Under the pieces are notes generated by a model, which saw nothing but the letters and a program-made list of their open reading frames with translations, was not told the DNA's origin and ran no database searches. DNA of 64,000 nt from Bin87 sp026710825 (lineage in GTDB: Bacteria; Chloroflexota; Dehalococcoidia; Lucifugimonadales; UBA3495), in contig OZ247427.1 in NCBI GenBank assembly GCA_965232815.1, positions 1,860,001 through 1,924,000 of the forward strand, read 5' to 3'. Made by a program: the position numbers and the translations under genes. Below are positions 15,702 through 24,611 of the stretch, one piece after another. How positions within the stretch are numbered: the stretch's first letter is position 1; each line of letters begins with the position of its first letter.

Positions 15702-16796
15702 ATGGCCGACAAGATTCGCCTGGGCATCATCGGCGCAAACATCCACCGTGGCTGGGCCGTGCGCTCACACCTGCCCGCCGTCGTCGCCAGCCCCGAGTTC
15801 GAACTCACCGCCGTCTGCACCACCCGCATGGAGAGCGCCGAGGAATCGCGCCAGATGTTCGGCGCCCGCCTCGCCTTCGACGACTACCACAAGATGCTGG
15901 CCCACCCCGATATCGACGCCGTGGCCGTCAGCCTGCGCGTGCCCAACCACTACGAGCCCACCGTCGCCGCCATCAACGCCGGCAAGCACGTGTACACCGA
16001 GTGGCCCCTGGGACGCACCACCGCCGAGGCCGAGGAGATGACCCAACTGGCCCAGGCCGCCGGCGTCCGCAACATGGTCGGCCTCCAGGCCCGCGCCAAC
16101 CCGGCCCTGCTCTACCTGCGCGACCTGGTCGCCGATGGCTACGTCGGCGAGGTCATGTCCTGCCACGTCCGCCGCATATCCGGAGGCTCGTTGACGCGCC
16201 AGTCCGACCGCACCTGGCAGCGCGACCGCGAACTCGGCGCCAATACCCTCACCATCACCTTCGGCCACACCATCGACGCCCTGCGCATGGTGGTCGGCGA
16301 TTTCAGCCACGTCTCCACCGTCGTCAGCACCCAGGCCAACCAGTGGTTCGAGACCGACACCAACCAGATGGTTGACGTAACGTCCCCCGACAACATCCTG
16401 GTCAGCGGCCGGCTGTCCAACGGCGCAGTCTCCTCCGCTCACGTCGCCAGCAACCCCTGGGTCGACAGCGGCTACCTCATGGAGATCCACGGACGCGAGG
16501 GCACCCTCGTCGCGACCTCAGTCGAGTCCCCCAACCACGAGGGCGTCAGCTTGCAGGGAGCCCAGGGTAGCGGCCAACTCCACGACCTTGAAATCCCGCT
16601 CAAGTACACCTTCGTGCTCGAGGGAATGCCCCGAGGCGCTCCCTACTGCGTCGGGCAGATGTACTACCAGTTCGGCGAGTCCATCCGTAGTGGCGCAGAC
16701 TGCCAGCCCGACTTCGCCGAGGCCGTCCGCCTCCACCGCTTCATCGACGCCATCCAAACCGCCTCCGACCAAGCCCGCGAAGTGGCCGTCGACTGA
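15702..16796 (+). CDS. Gfo/Idh/MocA family oxidoreductase
   Basis: A 364-aa NAD(P)-dependent dehydrogenase-like protein. The N-terminal Rossmann fold reads IRLGIIGANIHRGWAVRSHL; a DYHKMLAHPDIDAVAVSLRV segment follows, then KHVYTEWPLGRTTAEAEEM, where the usual EKP is EWP. This leaves the typical catalytic Lys absent at that position, so activity may differ from classical members. The C-terminal half is the beta-sheet substrate domain. The ATG at 15702 has AGGAG 7 nt upstream, so the longer open frame from 15501 is not used. Substrate unknown; many relatives act on sugars or polyols. Confidence 0.85.
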   Translation: MADKIRLGIIGANIHRGWAVRSHLPAVVASPEFELTAVCTTRMESAEESRQMFGARLAFDDYHKMLAHPDIDAVAVSLRVPNHYEPTVAAINAGKHVYTEWPLGRTTAEAEEMTQLAQAAGVRNMVGLQARANPALLYLRDLVADGYVGEVMSCHVRRISGGSLTRQSDRTWQRDRELGANTLTITFGHTIDALRMVVGDFSHVSTVVSTQANQWFETDTNQMVDVTSPDNILVSGRLSNGAVSSAHVASNPWVDSGYLMEIHGREGTLVATSVESPNHEGVSLQGAQGSGQLHDLEIPLKYTFVLEGMPRGAPYCVGQMYYQFGESIRSGADCQPDFAEAVRLHRFIDAIQTASDQAREVAVD

Positions 16797-16826
16797 GGCG
16801 TGTCGACAAGTCGGTCGAAAAAGGCA

Positions 16827-17276
16827 TCAGCAGCAGTTATTGGCCGGCGTCGTCCATTCGGACACCAGGATAGCTTGGACGCCAGTCCCGTTCATCCGCC
16901 CGACCAACGGGCTGTCTGCAGTAATCAGCTGGACGTTTTCGCGTATGGCAAGAGCGCAAAATAGTGAGTCGTACACGGTAATGTGATTGTCGGTGGCTAG
17001 CGTCAGCGCGGCGTCCAACAGGTCTCCATTTGGGACCAGATGAATGCCTAGGTCACGAAGTGTACGAAATGACTCCGACGCTTCTTCCGGCAGAATGTTG
17101 CGCCGTTCCAGGTGTTTCCAGAGCACGTTTGCGGATTCGACCAGGATATATTCGGGGGCTATCAGGTTGACCGTCCCAACGTGATGCAATGCGACAATAC
17201 TTTCGACAATTGACGAATCCTGCTCGGGCAGGACGTATTTGACCAGCGCGCTGGTGTCTATGACTTGTAACGTCAA
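16827..17276 (-). CDS. VapC-like PIN-domain toxin
   Basis: A 149-aa PIN protein with VIDTSALVKYVL (Asp7), VESANVLWKHL (Glu), YDSLFCALAI (Asp) and ITADSPLVG (Asp), the four acidic positions of VapC-type RNases. The start overlaps the stop of the upstream small gene by 4 nt (ATGA), the standard arrangement of VapBC-type pairs. It would cleave RNA when freed from its antitoxin. Confidence 0.85.
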   Translation of the reverse strand: MTLQVIDTSALVKYVLPEQDSSIVESIVALHHVGTVNLIAPEYILVESANVLWKHLERRNILPEEASESFRTLRDLGIHLVPNGDLLDAALTLATDNHITVYDSLFCALAIRENVQLITADSPLVGRMNGTGVQAILVSEWTTPANNCC

Positions 17277-17548
17277 CGCCCCCTATCCTCTCTGATCAAG
17301 TCGACCGAGTTGAGCAGGTTTCCCTCCAGTCGCGTGGCGATTCTATCCCTGAGCGACCGAGTTTGCTGGATGCTCTCTAAATTGGGGTCTGTGGCTATCC
17401 TGTCTTTGAGATTTGGGTCATCTAACGGGTCTGCATTGAATCCGGAGGTCTGAATTTCCAGTTCCACCACGACACGTTGACCGTCCGGCAATTCGGGGTC
17501 GGCTTCAAGTTCGATTGTTGTGCCTTTTACGACGCCGCGCAACTTCAT
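17273..17548 (-). CDS. Putative VapB-like antitoxin
   Basis: A 91-aa protein whose N-terminal 35 residues (MKLRGVVKGTTIELEADPEL then GQRVVVELE) look like a short beta-barrel domain of the AbrB/SpoVT kind or a DUF-type antitoxin; the C-terminal half is charged and helical and would wrap the toxin. It is translationally coupled to the PIN toxin gene. A GAGG motif precedes the ATG at 17548. Identity as antitoxin rests mainly on context. Confidence 0.7.
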   Translation of the reverse strand: MKLRGVVKGTTIELEADPELPDGQRVVVELEIQTSGFNADPLDDPNLKDRIATDPNLESIQQTRSLRDRIATRLEGNLLNSVDLIREDRGR

Positions 17549-17684
17549 CACGCACCTCGATTTGTAGGGGATCGTTTTCTACCAGCGTCGATGTGTCGGC
17601 GCTTACGCTGGTTTCTCCGTGGGTGATTTTCTGTTCGTTGCAATACCCAATAGTCCGGTATCAACGGCGATTTGTCCACACTCC

Positions 17685-18491
17685 CTAGTTTTCGCCCCCC
17701 GCGCCATCCCCATCCCCCGCCCCGCCGTACTGCACCACAAACCGCCTTATCGCCTCGAAATACTGCCGTATCCCAACAAACATCAGGTCGTTGTGCCCCG
17801 CCCCGGGAATCACCAGCAGGTGCTTGTCCTCGCTCCGGATGTTCTCGTGCATCGCCACCGCGTCCTGCACCGGCGCCAACTCGTCGTTCTCCCCGTGGAT
17901 CACCAGCGTCGGGATGCTGATCGAGTAAGCCTTGGCGTGATAGGCATCCTCCATCGCCTGAGCCGCTTCCGCGTCCAGCCCCATGGTGAACCGGGCCAGG
18001 TTGGGCCGCCCGCTCTCTATGATGACCCCGGCGATCCGGTCGGCCGCCTCAACCGCCAGTTCAAACGCCGAGTGCCGGCCCATCGAGCGCCCCATCACGT
18101 ACAGCGGCCCGGTAAAATCCGATCCCGCCAGCATGTCCCGCAGCGAGTCCAGCACCTTCACCGCGTCCGCCAGCATCACCGAAAACGCCGGCGATCCGCC
18201 CGAGGCTCCATACCCCCGATAATCAACCACAAAAAAGTTCACGCCGATCTGGTTGTAAAGCGGCGCAATGTTGTCGTAACCGGCTGCCGTCTCCCCGTTG
18301 CCGTAGAAGAACAGCACCGTCGGATTCTGCTGTCCAACCGGAAAGAACCGCGCCGACAACTGCACCCCGTCGTCCACGGTGATCCCGCAATCAACCGCGC
18401 CCTCCGGTGTTTGGGTCCAGTGCCGCTGCGGATAGAACGACATCCCCGACGCCTGCGGGTCGTCCAGCACGGAATAGTCAACGGCAGCCAT
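17685..18491 (-). CDS. Alpha/beta hydrolase
   Basis: A 268-aa serine hydrolase with FFYGNGETAAGYDN (oxyanion region), VDYRGYGASGG, nucleophile elbow GRSMGRHSA, a later acid in VIHGENDELAP and catalytic His in GAGHNDLMFVG. The layout matches BAAT/BEM46-type hydrolases. No signal peptide, so cytoplasmic. The C-terminus is a Gly/Asp-rich tail. Substrate unknown. A palindromic repeat lies just upstream of the start. Confidence 0.85.
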   Translation of the reverse strand: MAAVDYSVLDDPQASGMSFYPQRHWTQTPEGAVDCGITVDDGVQLSARFFPVGQQNPTVLFFYGNGETAAGYDNIAPLYNQIGVNFFVVDYRGYGASGGSPAFSVMLADAVKVLDSLRDMLAGSDFTGPLYVMGRSMGRHSAFELAVEAADRIAGVIIESGRPNLARFTMGLDAEAAQAMEDAYHAKAYSISIPTLVIHGENDELAPVQDAVAMHENIRSEDKHLLVIPGAGHNDLMFVGIRQYFEAIRRFVVQYGGAGDGDGAGGEN

Positions 18492-18527
18492 CAGAACCCC
18501 CTTTATTCGACGGGCGGATTCATCCTT

Positions 18528-18551
18528 AGGGGCGAATGATCATTCGCCCCC
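18528..18551. repeat. Palindromic repeat A
   Basis: AGGGGCGAATGA and its complement form a near-perfect palindrome between the sugar-binding-like gene stop and the hydrolase start. Confidence 0.8.
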
Positions 18552-18568
18552 GGTCGATTCGTTGCGCT

Positions 18569-19081
18569 CTAAAACTCGAACCCCAACTGTGCATACCGCA
18601 CGAACACCGTCCCGAACGGGTCGCCGATCGGCCCGTTGATCGCCAGGACCGCGATGGTGTGCTGATTCCCCGGCTGGGCATCCGCGGTGACAGGTACCCG
18701 CTGCGACACGTTGAACCCCTGCACCGTCCCGCGTTCGCGGTTGCACTCGCCGTCCACCCAGATCTCCCCGTGGTCGTCCACGCACGTCTCAAACTGGACC
18801 CGCATACCGCTCGTCGGATGCCCGTCCACCGTCTCGGGGATGGTGATGGTCGTCCGGTACCACGCGAAACCGAACCCGCCCGAGACTCGCCCCGGCAGAT
18901 CGGTACAGATCTCCCAGCCAGAATCGTCGTAATCGGGCAACCTAGCCGGACTCCCGCCCGTCTGCTCGAATACCAAGCCGCCGTTCTCAGCGCCCGGTAC
19001 GTATCCCGTCGCATACCTCCACGTCGACCCAACCAGCGCCTGCCCTTCCGGCTCAGCAATATTGATCGTCACTCTTGGCAT
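18569..19081 (-). CDS. Galactose-binding-like (jelly-roll) domain protein
   Basis: A 170-aa all-beta protein. The pattern DYDDSGWEICTDLPG, then FGFAWYRTTITIPE, then FETCVDDHGEIWVDGE and NQHTIAVLAINGP resembles the N-terminal sugar-binding domain of glycoside hydrolase family 2. Here it is a stand-alone domain with no catalytic part and no signal peptide. It may bind a sugar or serve as a small accessory protein. No sugar enzyme lies next to it. Confidence 0.75.
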   Translation of the reverse strand: MPRVTINIAEPEGQALVGSTWRYATGYVPGAENGGLVFEQTGGSPARLPDYDDSGWEICTDLPGRVSGGFGFAWYRTTITIPETVDGHPTSGMRVQFETCVDDHGEIWVDGECNRERGTVQGFNVSQRVPVTADAQPGNQHTIAVLAINGPIGDPFGTVFVRYAQLGFEF

Positions 19082-19133
19082 TTCTACTCACCCCCTGTAT
19101 GTGTAGGTTCCTCGAGTCGTCTCTCATTCAATC

Positions 19134-19160
19134 CGCTCATGGTGAGCCTGTCGAACCACT
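19134..19160. repeat. CCGCTCATGGTGAGCC-type repeat (family D)
   Basis: CCGCTCATGGTGAGCCTGTC followed by GAACCAC. Similar copies occur at 46598, 60748 and 63453. The last one forms a full hairpin. Confidence 0.75.
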
Positions 19161-19206
19161 AACGGGCTGTTCAGCACGATCCTGAGATCGAAACCGCCGC
19201 CCGAAA

Positions 19207-19584
19207 TCATAGGTTGCCGCCATAGCCCAATCTACCCCTTGTGGACGGTATTAGCGATTCATTGGCCGAATCCACCGAGAACATCAGGATTTGAAGCGTG
19301 GTTGCTCCGATGGGGCAGTTGTCGTAGCCTTCTGGACCCAAAATCACTGGGCAGATTCCGTCCCGGTCGTCGATGCTGATACGTGCCTGTCCGCGCCCGT
19401 ACGTTACTTCGCTACCATCGGCGAGCACGTAATCCACCTGCGAACGCGGATGCGCGTGCAGTTGCTCCAGCAGGGACGCGGGGAACATCGAGTCAGAGGC
19501 TCCGGTATCAACTAGGGCTAGTACCTCTATCTGGTCGCCGCCTTCTAGATTCCCTATCGACACGGTTGTCGAAAAAACGCCCAT
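19207..19584 (-). CDS. Retropepsin-like aspartyl protease
   Basis: A 125-aa single-domain protein with LALVDTGASDSMFPASLLEQ, the DTGA active-site motif (Asp about residue 27), and a later hydrophobic strand followed by GATTLQILMFSVD. Half-size aspartyl proteases of this type act as dimers. There is no signal peptide. A second retropepsin-like gene is at 57883-58296. The natural substrate is unknown; some family members may be non-catalytic. Confidence 0.8.
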   Translation of the reverse strand: MGVFSTTVSIGNLEGGDQIEVLALVDTGASDSMFPASLLEQLHAHPRSQVDYVLADGSEVTYGRGQARISIDDRDGICPVILGPEGYDNCPIGATTLQILMFSVDSANESLIPSTRGRLGYGGNL

Positions 19585-19719
19585 CGCAGATCACGTGTCC
19601 GGTTGCCAAAGTCAGTGATGGGGCAAATATAACACTTCCCGGGGAGTTCACAATTACTGCGTAGTCGCCCCACGAGGAACGAATTATGCTTTAATGACGC
19701 CGCACGCGGAGGTGGCAAC

Positions 19720-20394
19720 ATGGTTACGAGAAAAGGTACCGCCCTCTTGGTGGTTTACGCCGACGTCGACGTTGAACACGACGCCGAATTCAACGCTTGG
19801 TACAACGAGGAACACGTCCCCGAACGACTCAGCGCGCCCGGGTTCCTGAGCGCCGCCCGCTACGAGGCCCTCAAGGGCGGCCCCCGCTACCTTGCCGTCT
19901 ACGAACTGGACTCGGTGGACGCCCTGCAGACCCCCGAATACCGTCATATGAGCGAGAACCCCACCGACTGGACGAAGCGCATGTCCCCCAACGCCGTGGG
20001 ACGCGGCACCCAGCGCCTCGTCTGCACCCAGATCTACCCTGCCGAGATTGACTCGAACACCCTCGGCCGCGGCATGGCCCCAGCCCTCCAGATCGGCCGC
20101 ATGGACGTGCCCGCCGACATCGAGGAAAAGTACAACTGGTACTACGACAACGAGCGCACGCCGGCCAACCTGCAGATCCCCGGCTGCCTGCACGTCCGCC
20201 GCTACCACGTCGTCGAGGGCAGCCCCAAGTACCTCACCATGTATGAGTTCGAGCACGAAAAGGTCCCCGAAACCATAGCGTGGGAGAACCAGCGCAAGCA
20301 GGACCGCATGCACGAGTACATCGGCGGCTCCTACGGACACGCCCACGGCTCCCCCGGCGTGTACCGCCGCATCCTGCCGCCCCGCGCCTTCTAG
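19720..20394 (+). CDS. Two-repeat dimeric alpha/beta-barrel protein (EthD/DUF4286-like)
   Basis: The 224-aa protein contains two similar ferredoxin-like halves: AEFNAWYNEEHVPERLSAPG at about residues 25-44 and EKYNWYYDNERTPANLQIPG at about 132-151, each followed by a strand (FLSAARYEAL, CLHVRRYHVV) and a Tyr-rich strand (YLAVYELDS, YLTMYEFEH). Such proteins resemble EthD or DUF4286 members; the conserved WYNxEHxP pattern suggests ligand or oxygenase-type chemistry, but the activity is unknown. A GGAGGTGGCAAC sequence precedes the ATG. Confidence 0.8.
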   Translation: MVTRKGTALLVVYADVDVEHDAEFNAWYNEEHVPERLSAPGFLSAARYEALKGGPRYLAVYELDSVDALQTPEYRHMSENPTDWTKRMSPNAVGRGTQRLVCTQIYPAEIDSNTLGRGMAPALQIGRMDVPADIEEKYNWYYDNERTPANLQIPGCLHVRRYHVVEGSPKYLTMYEFEHEKVPETIAWENQRKQDRMHEYIGGSYGHAHGSPGVYRRILPPRAF

Positions 20395-20426
20395 GACAGT
20401 CTTGCCGGCAACCAGGCCGCGCACGC

Positions 20427-20454
20427 GTAGGGGCGAAAAATCTTTCGTCCCTAC
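20427..20454. repeat. Palindromic repeat A, variant
   Basis: Arms GTAGGGGCGAAA and TTTCGTCCCTAC around a short loop, between two same-strand genes. Confidence 0.8.
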
Positions 20455-20482
20455 CGTTACAAACCATACGGAGACTGTGCCC

Positions 20483-20914
20483 ATGCCACGCCAACTAACA
20501 CGGCAGGAAGCCCACGACTTCCTGGATAGCAAGCCCGGCTGGATCGCCCTCACCACCGTCGGTCCCGACGGGTTCCCTCACACCGTGCCCACCGGCTACT
20601 TCAGGATGGGCGACGACATCCTGCTGGGCGTTCGCAACAACACCCTCAAGATCAGAAACATCCGCTACAACCCGCAGGTCAGCCTGATGATCGAGAGCGG
20701 CAGCACCCGCCAGGACATCAAGGGCGTCATGATCCAGGGCAACGCCACCGTGATTGCCGAGCCCGACGAGTTCCTGCACTACTCCCGCGAAGCCGCCAAA
20801 CTGCGCGGCGTCCCCGACGACCAACTCCCCACCGAGCCGCGCCCTGGCGCCGCCTACATCAAGGTCACCCCCCACAAAATCCGCTCGTGGGACTATTCCC
20901 AGGACGCCGGCTAA
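20483..20914 (+). CDS. PPOX / F420-dependent split-barrel protein
   Basis: A 143-aa split beta-barrel flavin- or F420-binding protein: ALTTVGPDGFPHTVPTGYF is the standard first strand pair, followed by TLKIRNIRYNPQVSLMIESG and GVMIQGNATVIAEPDE. These small proteins usually act as F420- or FMN-dependent reductases or oxidases. The ATG at 20483 has GGAG 10 nt upstream; an earlier in-frame start at 20402 lies before palindromic repeat A and is rejected. The preceding and following genes are on the same strand. Confidence 0.85.
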   Translation: MPRQLTRQEAHDFLDSKPGWIALTTVGPDGFPHTVPTGYFRMGDDILLGVRNNTLKIRNIRYNPQVSLMIESGSTRQDIKGVMIQGNATVIAEPDEFLHYSREAAKLRGVPDDQLPTEPRPGAAYIKVTPHKIRSWDYSQDAG

Positions 20915-20929
20915 CAGGGTGGACGTCCC

Positions 20930-21634
20930 ATGACTACTGCTGTACCGCAACCCGCAAAAGTTCGCGGCCGGCCGGCGCCCTGTTGGCCCGGGACGATCGC
21001 AATCCCCCTTGCCGAGTTCGGCAAGTCGCTGGACGACCCCGATCTGGACGTGTGGTTTGAGGCGTTCGCGGAACGGAACTCCGATATGTATGAGTACGAA
21101 ATTTCCGGCACGGGCCACCTGCTGATCCGGGAACCGACCGGCAACCCTGGCTCCGTGTATGAGCTCCGTCTGGCCGGTGCCTTGATGTTTTGGGCCGACG
21201 ATCACGGCGGCGTCGCGTTCGGTTCCACCAGCCGGTTCGTCCTGCCCGACGGCTCCTATTTCGGGCCGGACGCCGCTTGGCTACGTGAGGAACGCTGCCA
21301 TGAGATTATGCTGCCCGGGAATCTCCCATTCCCTAGCATCGCACCGGATTTCATCGCTGAGATAAAATCGCCCTCCAACAGCGACGCCGAGTTGCTCAAC
21401 AAAATCGACCTGTTCCTGGAACACGGTACTCGGCTGGCGTGGTACATCGACTCCGAAACCCGCACAGTTATCAAGTTCCGCCCCGGCCAAGAACCTGAAA
21501 TCCTGCACGATCCCGAATACATCGACGGCGACGATGACGTGCTACCCGGTTTCCGGTTTGCAGTGCGGGAGCGGATTTTCGACTTGTTCGCAGAAATTGA
21601 TCAACAGGAGGCCGACAATGCGGCTGGAAAATAA
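20930..21634 (+). CDS. Uma2 family (DUF820) putative endonuclease
   Basis: The 234-aa protein matches the Uma2 group: a PD-(D/E)xK-like core with VLPDGSYFGPDAAWLREE and the APDFIAEIKSPSNSDAE segment, where Asp, Glu and Lys would be catalytic. Uma2 proteins are widespread in cyanobacteria and Chloroflexi; their biological role is not known. The C-terminus overlaps the start of the SDR gene by 17 nt. Confidence 0.85.
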   Translation: MTTAVPQPAKVRGRPAPCWPGTIAIPLAEFGKSLDDPDLDVWFEAFAERNSDMYEYEISGTGHLLIREPTGNPGSVYELRLAGALMFWADDHGGVAFGSTSRFVLPDGSYFGPDAAWLREERCHEIMLPGNLPFPSIAPDFIAEIKSPSNSDAELLNKIDLFLEHGTRLAWYIDSETRTVIKFRPGQEPEILHDPEYIDGDDDVLPGFRFAVRERIFDLFAEIDQQEADNAAGK

Positions 21635-22370
21635 GGTAGCCCTGATCAGCGGCGGCGCTCGAGGCATGGGCGCCGAGGAAGCCAGGATGTTCGCCCGCGA
21701 GGGCGCAATGGTCGTCATCGGCGATGTGCTCGCTGAAGAAGGCCGCGCCACCGAGGCCCAGATCAACGAGACCGGCGGTCAATGCGTCTTCGTGGAACTT
21801 GACGTCACCAGCGAATCAGCCTGGGAGGCTGCCGTGGCAACGGCCGTATCGCGGTTTGGCAAGCTCGATATCCTGGTCAACAATGCCGGCATCTCCGTCC
21901 GCGAGGGCATCGAGGACCTGACCGAAGCACAGTGGGAACGCACCATGGACATCAACGTCAAGGGCGTGTTCCTGGGCACCCGGTCCGCCATCCCTGCCAT
22001 GCGCGAGTCCGGCGGCGGCTCCATCGTCAACATCTCCTCGGGCGCCGGCATCGCGCCCGCTCCCGGCACGTCCGCCGCCTACGCCGCCAGCAAGGGCGCG
22101 GTGCGTCTGTTCACCAAATCCACCGCCATCCAGTACGCCGGCGAAGGGATCCGCTGTAACTCCGTGCATCCCGGCCCCGTGCAGACCCCCATGCTCGGCA
22201 CAACCCCTGATGACGAGACCCGTGTCGCCGCGCAAGTCGGCCGCGTCCCCCTGGGTCGCGTCGGTCGCCCCGAGGAAATCGCCTACGGTGTCCTCTACCT
22301 CGCCAGCGACGAGTCCTCCTTCGTAACCGGCTCCGAGGTCGTCATCGACGGCGGCCGCACCGCCCAGTAA
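21618..22370 (+). CDS. Short-chain dehydrogenase/reductase
   Basis: A classical 250-aa SDR: cofactor motif SGGARGMGAEEA (TGxxxGxG type), NNAGISVREG, the active-site Ser in VNISSGAG and YAASKGAVRLF (YxxxK). PGPVQTPML and SEVVIDGGRTAQ complete the fold. It most resembles FabG/3-alpha-hydroxysteroid-type SDRs; the substrate is not known. The ATG at 21618 follows AGGAGG with 7-nt spacing and lies inside the end of the Uma2 gene; a longer frame from 21534 is unlikely. Confidence 0.92.
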   Translation: MRLENKVALISGGARGMGAEEARMFAREGAMVVIGDVLAEEGRATEAQINETGGQCVFVELDVTSESAWEAAVATAVSRFGKLDILVNNAGISVREGIEDLTEAQWERTMDINVKGVFLGTRSAIPAMRESGGGSIVNISSGAGIAPAPGTSAAYAASKGAVRLFTKSTAIQYAGEGIRCNSVHPGPVQTPMLGTTPDDETRVAAQVGRVPLGRVGRPEEIAYGVLYLASDESSFVTGSEVVIDGGRTAQ

Positions 22371-22422
22371 CGCCATTGCTGCGCGCCGTGCTTTCCCAAT
22401 CGTCATTCCAACCGTCCCAACC

Positions 22423-22450
22423 GTCATACCTGCGAATGCAGGAATCCAGA
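22423..22450. repeat. GTCATTCC-type inverted repeat (family C)
   Basis: GTCATACCTGCGAATGCAGG followed by AATCCAG, between SDR and crotonase genes; an imperfect half copy (CGTCATTCC) lies just upstream. Confidence 0.7.
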
Positions 22451-22530
22451 AAAGCCTCGCCTCGGCATGCCGCAAGGTGCCACGCGCGTCCTGAGGCGCC
22501 CCGCTAACCCCACGAACCTAGGAGACAATC

Positions 22531-23379
22531 ATGTCGCCCAACCTCGTGCCCTACCTGCTCTACGAACCCGAGGAATCGGGCATCCTCTGGATCAAGTTCA
22601 ACCGTCCCGAGCGCATGAACGCCCTCATCGGCTCATCCGAGGAGAACGGCACCGTCGCCAAGGTGGGCGAGTACATGCGCGCCGGCGATGACGACCCCAA
22701 CGTCCGTGTCATGGTGCTAACGGGAGTCGGCCGCGGCTTCTGCTCGGGCGCCGATATGCGGCGGGACAACGATCCGTCCGTGACCGGCGAGAATTTCGTC
22801 GGTAATCGGGGCACCGAACCGGGACCGGACGCCGCCCGCGAACACTTCTACCACGGCTTCACCAAGTTGCACCGCGACATCTCGCAGGTCCGAAAGCCCA
22901 CCATCGCCATGATCAACGGCCCCGCCGTCGGCTCCGGCATGGACATGGCCCTGCACTGCGACATTCGCCTGGGCTGCGAGAACACTCGCTTCATCGGCTA
23001 TCAGCAGCTTGGCCAGATCATCGAGAACGGCGGCAGCTACTATCTGCCCAAGATGGTCGGCCTCGGCCGCGCCCTCGAGTTCTCTTACACCGGTCACCTC
23101 GACGCCAAGCGCGCTTACGAGTGGGGCATGCTCAACTACCTGGTGGATTCCGAGGAACTGGAGCAGACCACCCGCGACCTCTGCAACCGCATCATCCGCA
23201 CGCCGCCAATGGTGCAGTGGATCAGCAAGCGCATCATGCGCGCCGCCCTCGACAGCACGCTCGAAACCACCATGACGCTCACCTCCAACGCCGGCGGAAT
23301 CCTCAACGGATCCGAGGACGCCCAGGAAGCCCGCCGCGCCTTCCTGGAAAAGCGCGCCCCCGAGTTCAAGGGTCGGTAG
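22531..23379 (+). CDS. Enoyl-CoA hydratase/isomerase (crotonase) family
   Basis: A 282-aa crotonase: LTGVGRGFCSGADMRRD forms the first oxyanion region, and MINGPAVGSGMDMALHCDIR the second. The segment ENGGSYYLPKMVGLGRAL is where crotonases carry a catalytic Glu. Exact reaction (hydration, isomerisation or other CoA thioester chemistry) cannot be told. AGGAG lies upstream of the ATG. It follows the SDR gene on the same strand, so a shared CoA-linked pathway is plausible. Confidence 0.9.
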   Translation: MSPNLVPYLLYEPEESGILWIKFNRPERMNALIGSSEENGTVAKVGEYMRAGDDDPNVRVMVLTGVGRGFCSGADMRRDNDPSVTGENFVGNRGTEPGPDAAREHFYHGFTKLHRDISQVRKPTIAMINGPAVGSGMDMALHCDIRLGCENTRFIGYQQLGQIIENGGSYYLPKMVGLGRALEFSYTGHLDAKRAYEWGMLNYLVDSEELEQTTRDLCNRIIRTPPMVQWISKRIMRAALDSTLETTMTLTSNAGGILNGSEDAQEARRAFLEKRAPEFKGR

Positions 23380-23480
23380 GCATCCTGGTCAGCCGTTGTG
23401 CTGTTGAAAGGACCGTGCTTCTAGGGGCAGGTTTCAAACCTACCCCGATTCCTTTACCCGCGCGGCGCTTCAATTCGCCG

Positions 23481-24593
23481 TCACCCTCCCCAAACCCCCC
23501 GGCATGTCTCCGCCACCAACTCCAGCTTCCGCCACTGCTCGTCCTCGGTCAGCAGATTCCCCGGTGCCGTTGACGCGAACCCGCACTGTGGACTCAGCGC
23601 CAGCCGTTCCAGCGGCACGTATGCGCTGGCCTCTTCGATGCGCTCGATGAGGTAGTCCTGCGACTCCAAGGCGGAGTCCTTGCTGCTCGCCAGGCCCAGC
23701 ACCACCATCTTGTCCGACGGAATGAAACGCAGCGGCTCAAAGGTGCCGGCGCGCTCCGTGTCATATTCCAGCAGGAAACGGTCCACCGCCAGCGTGCCGA
23801 ACAACCGCTCAGCGATGGCCTCGTATCCGCCCTGCGCGTACCACTTGCTCTGGTTGTTGCCGCGACAGACGTGCAGCGCGATCGTCGCGCCCGGACGCTG
23901 CGCCCCTTCCAGACAGAAGTTGTCCGCGGCGACCGCTTCCTCAAACATCGCATCGGGATCCTCGCCCAGATCCCGCAGATGCTGTCGCCAATTCGGGTCC
24001 ACGTAGTAGCTGTAGCGCGGCGCGTCAATCTGGATGTAATCAACGCCGGATTCCAGCAGCGCCGCGATTTCAGCCTTGATGAACTTCGCGATCTCCCACA
24101 GCAGATCGGAGCGGGTCGGGTAGAACTGGTCAGTAACCCCTGCCTGGAAGCAGATCGCAGGGAACTGGCTCGGGCTGGGTACCGTTACCTTCACCGGCCC
24201 CGGCGCGTGGGCCTGCAGGAACTCCCTCTGATTCTCGGTCAACCCGCGCACGGGCCGCAGCTTCGCGCCCACCACCTGCCGTGTGCCCTGCTCGGTGGGA
24301 GTGCCGCCCGGCCCCTGCCACACGCGCACCACCGCAGGTGCGTCGGGGGTAACGAACCCGTCCACCGCCTCGATCAGATCGTTCTGAAACCCCGTCCGCC
24401 GGAACTCCCCGTCGGTGAAGACGCTTACCCCGGCGGCCCGCTGGCGTTCCAGCGCATCCAGGATGGCCCGGTCCTCGATCTCGTGCAGCCCTGCCGCATC
24501 CAGCCGGCCCTCCTGAAATGCGGCCCGCGCCTCCTTGACCTCAGCCGGCCGCAGCAGGCTGCCCACGTGGTCTGCCCGGTAGATTTCCGGCAT
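23481..24593 (-). CDS. MetE-like (cobalamin-independent methionine synthase C-terminal family) protein
   Basis: A 370-aa TIM-barrel protein similar to the catalytic half of MetE: RADHVGSLLRPAEVKEA at the start, FTDGEFRRTGF, IDAPRYSYY, zinc ligands in LHVCRGNNQS (His, Cys), and a late Cys in LSPQCGFAST. It lacks the N-terminal folate-binding half of MetE. Relatives act as core methyltransferases or related zinc thiol-alkylating enzymes, so it need not make methionine. The start is supported by a GGGGAC purine run only. It lies downstream of a nitroreductase on the same strand. Confidence 0.85.
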   Translation of the reverse strand: MPEIYRADHVGSLLRPAEVKEARAAFQEGRLDAAGLHEIEDRAILDALERQRAAGVSVFTDGEFRRTGFQNDLIEAVDGFVTPDAPAVVRVWQGPGGTPTEQGTRQVVGAKLRPVRGLTENQREFLQAHAPGPVKVTVPSPSQFPAICFQAGVTDQFYPTRSDLLWEIAKFIKAEIAALLESGVDYIQIDAPRYSYYVDPNWRQHLRDLGEDPDAMFEEAVAADNFCLEGAQRPGATIALHVCRGNNQSKWYAQGGYEAIAERLFGTLAVDRFLLEYDTERAGTFEPLRFIPSDKMVVLGLASSKDSALESQDYLIERIEEASAYVPLERLALSPQCGFASTAPGNLLTEDEQWRKLELVAETCRGVWGG

Positions 24594-24611
24594 GTCGTCC
24601 CCCCTCGAATG

